Assembly (NCBI GenBank): GCA_964351625.1
Contig: CAYGOV010000001.1
Span: 186,001-250,000 of the forward strand
Source of the DNA: Marinoscillum sp964351625
GTDB lineage: Bacteria; Bacteroidota; Bacteroidia; Cytophagales; Cyclobacteriaceae
Direction of reading: 5' to 3'
Length of the DNA stretch: 64,000 nucleotides
The notes beneath the pieces were generated by a model. That model did not search any database, was not told the origin of the DNA, and saw only the letters and a list, made by a program, of their open reading frames with translations. Shown here piece by piece: positions 9,966-19,200 of the stretch; position 1 is the stretch's first letter, and every line of letters begins with the position of its first letter. The translations under genes and the position numbers were made by a program.

Positions 9966-10852
9966 TTTACAAAGTCAATCATATTACCGACTATGTTTAT
10001 GAAAATCCAGCTTCACTTTGTCACAACGTGATGTTTCAGGTGCCGCATGATTTTCCATTTCAGAAAGTATTGGAGTTCAATTACAGTATTTACCCCAATC
10101 CTAGTTTTGAGATCATGCGGGACGACTTCTTCGAAAACAAGTATGTTTACTTTTCTGTAAATCGTACCCACAATCGTTTAACTGTTGTTGCTGATAGTAG
10201 ATTAGAACTTTTGACGCCAGGTTGGATGTATATAGATCCTGCAAATACCACTCCTTGGGATGAAGTAGTTGAATGGCTCCACAGTACCAAGGCGTCAAAT
10301 GATGTCAGGCAGTTTTATCTAGAGTCCAAGCATATACAGTTTGCGGATGGGATCAGAGAGTATACCATGGAGTCTTTCACACCGAGAAGGCCGATCATGC
10401 AAGCTATGCTTGAGTTGAACAATAGAATCTTTAGCGACTTTAAGTTTACACCTGGGTTTACAGATATCAGTACCCCTTTAGACGAAGTTTTTAGACATAA
10501 AAAAGGTGTTTGTCAGGATTTTGCCCATTTCGGTCTTGCTTGTGTGCGATCAATTGGACTTGCTGCGCGCTACATGAGTGGCTATATAGAAACATTGCCA
10601 CCGCCCGGTAAACCAAAACTGATAGGATCGGATGCCTCTCATGCTTGGATGGCGCTTTATATCCCAGGACAAGAATGGGTGGAGTTTGACTCTACCAATA
10701 ATCTATTGGTAAACGATATGCACATCCGTACGGCAGTAGGTAGAGACTTTTCGGATGTCACGCCGCTTAAAGGCATAGTCTATAGCTATGGCAAACAGAC
10801 CATGAAAGTCAGTGTGGATGTGAGGAATTTGAGTAATAATGAAACTTCCTAA
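9962..10852 (+). CDS. Transglutaminase-like cysteine peptidase
   Basis: 296-residue transglutaminase-family protein with N-terminal beta domain (MIYKVNHITDYVYENPA) and an intact triad: Cys184 (KKGVCQDFAHF), His227 (DASHAWMAL) and Asp243 (VEFDSTNN). It has no signal peptide, so it should act in the cytoplasm with the preceding ATP-grasp/alpha-E protein; their reading frames overlap by 4 bp (ATGA). In this gene family such proteins are thought to act as peptidases or amide hydrolases on the ligase product. The proteasome-like Anbu (BPH) peptidase that often accompanies this set in proteobacteria is not found before or after the cassette here. Convergent with the following gene, 68 bp apart. Confidence 0.9.
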   Translation: MIYKVNHITDYVYENPASLCHNVMFQVPHDFPFQKVLEFNYSIYPNPSFEIMRDDFFENKYVYFSVNRTHNRLTVVADSRLELLTPGWMYIDPANTTPWDEVVEWLHSTKASNDVRQFYLESKHIQFADGIREYTMESFTPRRPIMQAMLELNNRIFSDFKFTPGFTDISTPLDEVFRHKKGVCQDFAHFGLACVRSIGLAARYMSGYIETLPPPGKPKLIGSDASHAWMALYIPGQEWVEFDSTNNLLVNDMHIRTAVGRDFSDVTPLKGIVYSYGKQTMKVSVDVRNLSNNETS

Positions 10853-10920
10853 GCTGAGTTGGAATTATTTTTTTAAAAGTGCCTTTCTGGTTTGATTCCT
10901 GTAGTTTTTGGTTGTTACCA

Positions 10921-11631
10921 TCAATGCATGATCCCCTTTTCTTTGAGGTATTTGTACTTTTCTCCACAATTCATGGTGCTCAGGCTATTTGTTTCAACTT
11001 TATTGCCGTTGCTCTTTTCCAACTGGGCGATGTTGGATGCCACAAAGGTCTCAAAGTAAGCATTGGACTCTTCGGTAAATACGCCAATGATACGGCCATC
11101 TATTTGTTGGTCCTGGGCATCGTTATCCGGATATTTGGAGATGAGAGATGAAAGCTCTGTATCCATCTGGTTGTGATTATCTACGTCCAGTTCTCGTCGA
11201 TTGAATCTCGGAACTCCTAATACGTATTTGATCACATATTGTGCAGTGTATATATCCTCAGCTGGTAAATCCATCCCCCATTTTCTTAATTCATAGAGCA
11301 TTGATTGAGCAAAGGTTTCTGCTAGAAACGATCTTTCAGTACCATCATTTTTCACCATTGTTTCATAAGTCAATCGAAGCTCATCAGTACCCTTATTCGG
11401 ATCTTTACGCTTTTGCTTATTCTGTAGGATTTTGCTATTCAATTCTTTTTCTGCGGGTGCGATCAGGTCGGCCGACGGATTGAAGGTTTGGAGAAATTCA
11501 AATGACCGCTGCTTTATCACACTTCGGGTTTGATCTTGAAGTGTTTCTGACTTTTCTGTAAGTGTTTGTTGTGCTTGAAGATTGCATGTGAAAAGACAAC
11601 ATACAATAATGAGGTGCGAGGTTTGATTCAT
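10921..11631 (-). CDS. Hypothetical secreted protein
   Basis: 236 residues. The N-terminus (MNQTSHLIIVCCLFTCNLQA) is a signal peptide with likely cleavage before QQT, so the protein is exported. The mature part is charged and mostly helical, with a Gln/Lys/Glu-rich first third. I recognise no family. There is a conserved-looking stretch around YTAQYVIKYVLGVPRFNRREL, but no catalytic motif. It is transcribed toward the transglutaminase cassette (convergent). It is probably a monocistronic gene. Start chosen at the ATG directly before the signal peptide. Confidence 0.7.
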   Translation of the reverse strand: MNQTSHLIIVCCLFTCNLQAQQTLTEKSETLQDQTRSVIKQRSFEFLQTFNPSADLIAPAEKELNSKILQNKQKRKDPNKGTDELRLTYETMVKNDGTERSFLAETFAQSMLYELRKWGMDLPAEDIYTAQYVIKYVLGVPRFNRRELDVDNHNQMDTELSSLISKYPDNDAQDQQIDGRIIGVFTEESNAYFETFVASNIAQLEKSNGNKVETNSLSTMNCGEKYKYLKEKGIMH

Positions 11632-11798
11632 TGGGTTAAGCGATTAAGACTGCTTAATATAAAAAGTCAAGCCGTATAATCACAAAAGTGGGTCTTTTTT
11701 GTATGGCTGCTTTGCTCCAAAGACGTTTTTAATCTTGCTAACCTAGTTATGAGGTTAAATGCATTTTTCAGAAATTTCGTTTAAAATGTGGTTATAAC

Positions 11799-11837
11799 TA
11801 AACCGCCCGCTCAAAAGAATTTTGAGCGGGCGGTTTA
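11799..11837 (-). terminator. Long hairpin terminator after second M16 operon
   Basis: A perfect 18-bp stem (11799-11816 and 11820-11837, core CCGCCCGCTC/GAGCGGGCGG) with a 3-nt loop, 21 bp beyond the stop of the M16-like gene. On the minus strand the stem ends in GGTTTA followed by a moderately T-rich tail rather than a long T-run. I assign it to the minus-strand operon because no plus-strand gene ends here. Confidence 0.75.
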
Positions 11838-11858
11838 ATTCAATTAAATGAATAAATA

Positions 11859-13199
11859 TTACTTATCCTTTTCGATTTTAGTATCATCTGGAAGCTGTGT
11901 AGGCTGAAGGAAGTCTTCCTCGCTGACCATATCTTCTTTGCCTAAATAGGTCCAGCTAATCACATCAGTATATTTGTCGATCACTCGATTGATATCTTCC
12001 AATGTCACTGCATTTACGTCTTCTGTGAATGTTTCAGCCATTTTCCACCCACCCTTAAGTTCATTTGTACCAAGGCTTTGAGACTGTGCAGATAGGGTTT
12101 CTTGTCCCATATAGAAGTTAGTTAGAAAACCCTGTTTTTTGTTCTTCAACTCCTGCGCCATATATCCTTCTTTTTTGAGCTTACTTATTTCGCCAACCAT
12201 CACTTCCATAGATTGCTTTGGGTCAAGTGTTGAGATATATATAACATTAAATGGATTAGAAATTTTCCCATTATCATAGTATGCCTGAGGTGCATAGCTA
12301 AGGCTTCGCTTTGTTCTTAGTTCTATGAAATAACGTTCGCGAAGAATACTCATCGCCATCATCATTGCTATTCCATCTTCAGAGGATCGGGTAGGCGCAC
12401 TCATGAATCCTGAAATATAATTTGTCGCGATATCTCTGTTTTTGATTTTGATAGTTGCTTCACCGAGCATATTTCGTTCTTCTTCGATAGGTAAAGTGCC
12501 TGCATCCATTTTTGCCAGTGAGCTTGCAACTTTAGCTTTGATATCTGCCGCTGAGATGTCACCAACTACTACCAAGAAACTACGGTCTTTCCCCAGAGTC
12601 GCTTTGTAGTATTTCACTAGCTGATCGAGCGTAAGATTATTAAGCGTCTCAGGAGTCCCAGCTGGTATTTTCTCATAGTTCTGCCCAGCAAACACATTCG
12701 CCATAGCTTCTTGATCCAAAGCTTCGTCAGGATCAGATTCTGTTTGTTTTGCATTTGCAATAAGCTGCTCCTTTAGGATATCGAATTGTTCCTTATCAAA
12801 AGTAGGATTCATAATGGCATCCGCATAAAGTGCCCAAGACTCATCCCAAGTTTTCTTCAGGCAAGAAAGCTCGAATTGTCCATAATCGTAGGTGGAAGAC
12901 GCATTCACCGAACTTCCCAGCTTTTCCAAAGCTGTACTATATGCCAGTCGATCGGTATTCTTTGTACCACCAGTCACGGCAAGTTGAAATGCGAAATTTT
13001 CTATACCACTTTGCTCAATTGGATAATTCGCTGTACCGCCCTTTATAAATAAGCGAGCGCTCACTATCTCCTTTGGTACCATCTTATGGATTACTTTCAG
13101 TCCATTCACTTCAAACTCGCTAGTTTGAGCATTGGCATTTATGTTGATCATCAGGCAACAAATCATGGTTGCCGTGAATATTTGAATAGTCTTTTTCAT
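11859..13199 (-). CDS. Secreted M16-like peptidase partner without zinc motif
   Basis: 446-residue M16-family protein with a signal peptide (MKKTIQIFTATMICCLM.. ending ANAQ). The position of the zinc motif reads GIENFAFQLAVTGGTK, so HxxEH is absent and the protein should be non-catalytic. The conserved C-terminal half (ERYFIELRTKRSLSYAPQAY) contains the R..SYA region typical of the substrate-holding half of M16B pairs. It lies 6 bp downstream of the active subunit on the minus strand, the same order and spacing as in the pair at 253-3177. Followed by a strong hairpin terminator. Confidence 0.88.
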   Translation of the reverse strand: MKKTIQIFTATMICCLMININANAQTSEFEVNGLKVIHKMVPKEIVSARLFIKGGTANYPIEQSGIENFAFQLAVTGGTKNTDRLAYSTALEKLGSSVNASSTYDYGQFELSCLKKTWDESWALYADAIMNPTFDKEQFDILKEQLIANAKQTESDPDEALDQEAMANVFAGQNYEKIPAGTPETLNNLTLDQLVKYYKATLGKDRSFLVVVGDISAADIKAKVASSLAKMDAGTLPIEEERNMLGEATIKIKNRDIATNYISGFMSAPTRSSEDGIAMMMAMSILRERYFIELRTKRSLSYAPQAYYDNGKISNPFNVIYISTLDPKQSMEVMVGEISKLKKEGYMAQELKNKKQGFLTNFYMGQETLSAQSQSLGTNELKGGWKMAETFTEDVNAVTLEDINRVIDKYTDVISWTYLGKEDMVSEEDFLQPTQLPDDTKIEKDK

Positions 13200-13205
13200 C
13201 GCTAT

Positions 13206-14573
13206 TTATTTTAAATAAGATTCCAATGTAGTAATGTTCATATCCGCTTTCATTTTTGGAGAAAGCAATAGCCCCGTAACGCTTGGTTGGCCTTTGATAT
13301 AAGTCTGAACGTATTTTTTGATATCCTCACGAGTTACCGCTTGTAGGTTTTCTACATAATCGGTATAGTAGTCAATACTCGCAGAAGCCCACCAGTAAGT
13401 CACCGTGTGGATGAACTCAGAAGTTTGTTCTTTACTATAAGCATCTGACACGGCTAAACTGTTTTTAGCAGTTTCCATTTGCTCATCTGTGAAGTAATCA
13501 TCAGTATCCCAAAGGGCCATTTCTTCTTCAAGAGCTGCAAAAGCCTCTTTTACCTTTGCTGGGTTTGGTACCACAAAGATGTTGATTGGGCCCACATATT
13601 TGTTGGTCTGGTATCCCACATTCACGTTCAAGGCAAGGCCACTGTCTATTAGTCTTTGTTGCAGTTTTGATGAACGCTGAGATAATATGAAACTGAAAAC
13701 ATCTGCTGCATAAGTGGCTGGGATGTCATTGCGTGTATCAGGACCATGGAAGCGCATCATTGCGATCGGGGTGCGTGCATTCTCGTTTTCAGTGATATAA
13801 AAAAGGTCTTGCGTTAAAGGAGCAAACTCTGGAATAGGATATTTCTCATGAGGATCAAAACCCGATGATTTCCAATCGCCATATATGCCTTCTACCATCT
13901 TCTCTACTTCAGCGTGCTTCACATCTCCTGCTACCACTATAATAGAGTTGTTCGGATGGTAATACTTGCCTTGTACAGTTTTCATTTTTTCTGTAGTCGC
14001 TGTTAGGATCACGTCATGATCACCGATTACATTTTTACGACTGTAGAGATCTCCCCACATGAGTTTTTCACTGTCATTGTAGAGAAAGAAAACTGGATTA
14101 GATTCATTTCTTTGAAACTCACCATCTACTACAGGGTTTTCATTTTTCATTTCCTGCTCATCGAAAAGCGGATAGCGAATGGCTGAGTTCATAAATTGTA
14201 ATCCCTCTTTCATCTTGAGATTGCTCAGCGTCACATAGTAGTTAACGCGCTCACCTGAAGTAGTTCCATTGAAGCTGACTCCAAGTTCTTTTACTCGAGC
14301 GAGAAATGCTTCCTGAGAAGGCAGATCTTTATTGGCTTTGAAGAACATGTGCTCATAAAGATGGGATAGCCCATCAAATTCTGGACTTTCGGTGTATCCT
14401 CCATTGCGCACGCAAATTTCTATTGTGGCGAGTGGAACAGTGTTATCCTCTATCGTAAGGATTTCAAGCCCGTTTTTCAGTTTCTTCATGTAGAAGTTGT
14501 CCGGAAGGGCTTTCATTTGAGCGCTCAATCCCAAGGAGGCAGCGATAAGCGCAATCGTCAAAAGTCGTTTCAT
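13206..14573 (-). CDS. Secreted M16 zinc peptidase, catalytic subunit
   Basis: 455-residue M16 metallopeptidase with intact zinc motif HLYEH (residues 71-75) in the context DGLSHLYEHMFFKA and a downstream acidic ligand region (NPVVDGEFQRNES). An ATG 48 bp upstream (14621) would give a polar extension; the start at 14573 places the signal peptide MKRLLTIALIAASLGLSAQ at the N-terminus, so I prefer it. Unlike the catalytic subunit at 253 there is no lipobox, so this one should be soluble in the periplasm. Paired with the zinc-less homologue downstream as a probable heterodimer. Substrate unknown. Confidence 0.9.
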   Translation of the reverse strand: MKRLLTIALIAASLGLSAQMKALPDNFYMKKLKNGLEILTIEDNTVPLATIEICVRNGGYTESPEFDGLSHLYEHMFFKANKDLPSQEAFLARVKELGVSFNGTTSGERVNYYVTLSNLKMKEGLQFMNSAIRYPLFDEQEMKNENPVVDGEFQRNESNPVFFLYNDSEKLMWGDLYSRKNVIGDHDVILTATTEKMKTVQGKYYHPNNSIIVVAGDVKHAEVEKMVEGIYGDWKSSGFDPHEKYPIPEFAPLTQDLFYITENENARTPIAMMRFHGPDTRNDIPATYAADVFSFILSQRSSKLQQRLIDSGLALNVNVGYQTNKYVGPINIFVVPNPAKVKEAFAALEEEMALWDTDDYFTDEQMETAKNSLAVSDAYSKEQTSEFIHTVTYWWASASIDYYTDYVENLQAVTREDIKKYVQTYIKGQPSVTGLLLSPKMKADMNITTLESYLK

Positions 14574-14925
14574 TCGTTTTGTGTTTTTTTGATTTTCACT
14601 GGGAGTTACGAAATATCTCAAAGAAAGTATAAGGTTTCTTGAGGAACGCGAAAGTGATTATATGAATGGTAGTGAACTGAGAGTTGATTAGCCACGGATG
14701 GAGTTTATTAATTCGAATCTAGGTTGGTTGGTCGGATAGGAAAGGGTACCTTCAGTGCCAGAATTATTAACTTTTCATTTAGATATTTATTGATTAAATT
14801 AATAATTTCATTATCGTCAGAATTCTTTGAGGCATAGAATACCTAAATAAGGGTATGAAATTTCCCCCATAAATTATTGAATTTTGAATACACAGAAAAT
14901 TGTAGAGAAACATAAAATTAAAATC
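14574..14925. other. Intergenic region between divergent secreted-protein genes
   Basis: About 350 bp holding the divergent promoters of the M16 operon and the beta-helix gene. AT-rich; no exact TAnnTTTG element, no RNA gene and no strong hairpin noted. Confidence 0.4.
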
Positions 14926-16029
14926 ATGAAATCATCTTCAAAAATTCTTTTAAGCACGACTTTTTTGTTTGCTGCGCTATTTGCTTTCGCAGCGCAGCAT
15001 ACGGTAAGTAAAGACCCCAACAGGGTAGCTCAGTACACTGATTTACAATTAGCAATTGATGATGCCTTAGATGGTGATACCATTTTGGTTTATGGAGCTG
15101 CTACCAATTACGGGAATATTAACCTTTACAAACCTTTGGTATTAATAGGGGAAGGTTATAATTCAAATAATAGCCTTATTACTACAATAAGTACTTTAAG
15201 TATAACGCGCTTCAATACTACACTTAGCGCAAGTGGCAGCACAATAATGGGTTTTTATGTTCTATATAATACCACATTCAATGCAAATTTCACTGGAGCA
15301 ACAGATCCAGGTAGACTCTTAGATAATATTACGCTTCTACGCAATAATTTGGGATATATAAACATGGGAAGCACAGGAATCCAGACCTTCTCTAATATTA
15401 ATTTCTTAAATAATATAATTCGAGACTATATCACGTTGGATCCAGAGTCATACGATCTAACTTTTTCAAATTGTATTTTCGATGGTGCTTATTTCCAAGG
15501 ATCTTTATCCAGATCGGGTGGTGTTTTAAGTACTTATGCCGATTTATCTAATGTGAAGGTATATAATAGCCTATTCTTAAATTACGAAACGGGTCTCCTT
15601 AATCAGACAGTTGGAATGGTATTCGAAGACAACATATTTTTCGGCCATGAACTCTATTACAATGATTATGCACAAGTCACTTGGAATAACAATCTCTTTT
15701 ATTTGGTAGATCAAACAGTAAATCTATTTACTAATGACAATGTTGGGTCTGGTAATTTGTTAGATACAAATCCTTTATTTAATACTTATCCGGCTACCCC
15801 AGCTGCTTTTAGCTATAGTCATGACTACACGTTGCAGGCTGGTTCTCCAGCACTTACTGCTTCCGTGGGAGGTGGTGAAATAGGAATCTATGGTGGCGCA
15901 TATCCATTCGCCGTGGGTGCAAGACCTCCAGTTCCAAGAATCACTGAAGTAACGATACAAGATGGGACGTCCTCTGTACCTGTAGGAGGAACGATCAACT
16001 TCAATTTCAAAGCTGAGTCGGGGAATTGA
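14926..16029 (+). CDS. Secreted right-handed beta-helix-like protein
   Basis: 367 residues with signal peptide (MKSSSKILLSTTFLFAALFA..). The mature protein begins like other exported parallel beta-helix proteins: TDLQLAIDDALDGDTILVYG followed by irregular strand-turn repeats rich in N, T, S, Y and F (NLNNIIRDYITLDPESYDL type). It ends in a beta-sandwich-like tail (ITEVTIQDGTSSVPVGGTIN) and stops without a T9SS sorting domain. The ATG at 14926 is chosen over a TTG at 14884 because the signal peptide starts there. It lies 204 bp upstream of the giant T9SS cargo gene on the same strand and may be co-regulated with it. Possible polysaccharide-binding or adhesin role; no catalytic residues identified. 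Confidence 0.72.
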   Translation: MKSSSKILLSTTFLFAALFAFAAQHTVSKDPNRVAQYTDLQLAIDDALDGDTILVYGAATNYGNINLYKPLVLIGEGYNSNNSLITTISTLSITRFNTTLSASGSTIMGFYVLYNTTFNANFTGATDPGRLLDNITLLRNNLGYINMGSTGIQTFSNINFLNNIIRDYITLDPESYDLTFSNCIFDGAYFQGSLSRSGGVLSTYADLSNVKVYNSLFLNYETGLLNQTVGMVFEDNIFFGHELYYNDYAQVTWNNNLFYLVDQTVNLFTNDNVGSGNLLDTNPLFNTYPATPAAFSYSHDYTLQAGSPALTASVGGGEIGIYGGAYPFAVGARPPVPRITEVTIQDGTSSVPVGGTINFNFKAESGN

Positions 16030-16233
16030 TTTTGGGTTTTGGGGTTTAGGAATTTGGCATTTGGGTACAACTTAAATTGTTAGTTGCCTTTCCAAATAAT
16101 ATTTATACCCAGACTCTAGATCACTCAAACATTCCTTATTCAGGGAGACCTGAATCAAATAATAGCAGCTTTTTGATCGTCACAGCACCTGACAATTGAG
16201 AAGTTCATTATTTCACCTTTATCAGCATTGATT

Positions 16234-19200
16234 ATGAAGCGATTCTTCAGGCCTATGCTAATGGTGGCAGCCATCTGGCTCTCCTCCACCGTATATGGTC
16301 AAACTATAAACAAAGCAGAGTACTTTCTGGATACTGATCCGGGAGTGGGAATGGGCATGCCCGTTTCAATTACATCTGCAGGAACCATTGATCAAAATTT
16401 CAGTGTAAATACGAGTGGCTTTTCGGCTGGTTTGCACAGACTTTACATCCGTGCTCAGCAGAGTGATGGACTTTGGAGTATTCCGAAGACTAGATTTTTT
16501 TATGTTTCTGATAATAATAACACTAAAACCATTCAGTTCGCTACGGATATCGTAGCGGCTGAATACTTTTATGATACAGATCCTGGAGTGGGAAAAGGTG
16601 CTAAAATACCGCTTCAGAAGTCTGCAACGATCGATAAGAATTGGGTAGCGAAAACGGATGGTTTGACTGAAGGTGACCATTACTTATACATCCGTACCCA
16701 ATCGCAAGATGGATTTTGGGGAATGCCTGATACGGTATCCATTTATATTGACAGCACTATAGTTTGCCAAGTGCCATCAGTCGATTTTGATTTTAATACC
16801 GTCGATATCAATACCAATATTGGAATCACTGATCTTTCTACAAATGTAGATGGGGGAGCTACATATGCCTGGGATGTCAATGATGACGGTACTGTAGATG
16901 GAAACAGCGCTACTTTTGACACGCAATTTGCCACAAGAGGTGTTTATTCGATTCGACTCACAGTTACAAATTCAGATGGATGTTCGGCCAGTGTTTTGAA
17001 AGACGTCTTTGTAACAAGTGGAATTAGTAAAGCGATCACCTTATCTGCAAATGATAGCCTGATTGCTGGCAACAGCCTTGACCTAACAGCTCCAGCTGGT
17101 TATACCTATGAATGGTCTACTGGGGAAACTAGCCAAACTTTATCAGTTAGTAAAGCAGGCTCATATTATGTATTCTTATCTGCGGATGGGATTACTTTCA
17201 AATCAGATATTGTACAGATTAAAACATTCGAAGCGCTTACTGCTGATTTCTCTTCTTTCAATGCTACTTCTGGACTAAGTAACGGCGCGGCTATCGTCGA
17301 AAATATTAAGAGCGATGAATTACCATTCACTATTTCTTGGTCTACAGGTGCCAGTCAAGTGCGTTCGCTTACCGGATTGGCTCCAGGCAGTTATTCACTT
17401 ACGATTACCACACCATTAGATACCTACAATTTTCCTTTTACCGTCAGTGACATCACTCCTGCTAATAATAGCATTATAGAGGCAGAGTATTTTATTGGAA
17501 CGGACCCTGGAGTTGGTAATGGAACTGCAATTGATATTTATCAAGCGGGAACGCTTAACATAGGTTTCAATGTGGATGCCTCGTCCCTTTCTACTGGCTT
17601 ATACAAGTTATATACTCGAGTAAAACAGGCATCTGGGATTTGGAGCATTCCAAAATACCGTCATTTTTATGTCATAGACCCAAATGCTCGTGTTTATGAG
17701 GAAAAGGATCTCAATCTGATTAGTGCTGAATATTTCTTTGATAATGATCCTGGAGTTGGAAATGGAACAACAGTACCAGTTTTTGCTACCAAAATCGCAG
17801 ACATTAACTTTTCTCACACAATTAGCACACTTTCAAGTGGTCTTCATGATTTATATATCAGAACTCAGCAAGACGATGGAATGTGGTCACTAGCCGAACC
17901 AGTTACGTTTTTTGTAATAGGAGGAAGATTTGAAGAGATTATTGAATTCAAAACGGATATAGTAGAAGCTGAATACTTCTTTGACCATGATCCTGGTGTT
18001 GGTAACGGGAAGGCCATGCCTATCCAGAAATCAGCTCAGTTAGATAATCGTCCTTGGGCAGCCCCGACTGCAGGATTATCGCAAGGTGAACACACCTTGA
18101 ACATTCGGACCAAGAATCAAGATGGTATTTGGAACGTGGTGAGTGCGCAGACATTTACCATCAATGATAAAGCTTGCCTGCCACCTATCGCTGATTTTGC
18201 ATTTGATACTGTAGGTGTTGATACGATGGTAGGATTGGTAGATTTATCTACTGGTTTATCCGATAGCGTAACATATGCTTGGGATATTTACGGAGATGGC
18301 TCCATCGAGTCAACTCGAGCTGATTTTGATACTACATTTTCTGCCAATGGCGTTTATCCAATCAAATTGACGGTAGTCAATTTTCCAGACAGCTGCTTTA
18401 CCAGTGTTGTGAAAGACATAATTATCACGGATGGTTTAACTGCCGCCATTACAGCTAATAAACTGGACACTCTCTTAGTTGGAGACTCTATCACTTATAC
18501 TGCACCAGCAGGGTATGCCTACGAATGGAATAATGGAGCGACTACTCAATCAATCACAGTAGGCAAGACTGGCACCTACTACGCATGGCTAGAAGCTGAC
18601 GGCATTAGCTTTAAATCTCAGGCCAAGACAGTTGCCTTCTTTAAGGAAATCACTGCAAATATTTCAGTTAGTGGCGCATCTATAGGACTTTCCAATGGAT
18701 CTGCATCGGTTACAAACATATCTACGGATGGACTTCCTTATAATATTGTGTGGACGAATGGAGCAACTGGCCAAACACAAGTTAATGAACTAGCTACAGG
18801 GAATTATCAGGTAGAGATCAATACCATTTTGGATACGATCACCTTCACCTTCAATATTGGTGAAATTAATTTAGCCGGTACCGAAATTCTCAAAGCAGAA
18901 TACTTTTTTGGAGCAGACCCAGGTCCGGGAAATGGTATGGAGATCGTTACCTATCAAGCAGATAAAGTATCGTTCGATTTTATACCAGACATTTCAGGTC
19001 TTGATATAGGACTACAAAGACTATATATACGTGCTCAGCAAGCCAATGGCATCTGGGGAATTCCTAAAGTAAGATTCTTCTACATCATAGATCCGAATGC
19101 GCGAGCCTATGTGGAAATTGATAATAATCTAATCTCAGCGGAGTATTTCATTGATGAGGATCCGGGCGCAGGGAATGGATCACCTATTGCGATAACTGAA

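Noticed and set aside
10879..11483. Plus-strand frames opposite the secreted hypothetical protein
   Set aside because: The minus-strand frame has a clear signal peptide and longer length; the plus-strand frames are its shadow.
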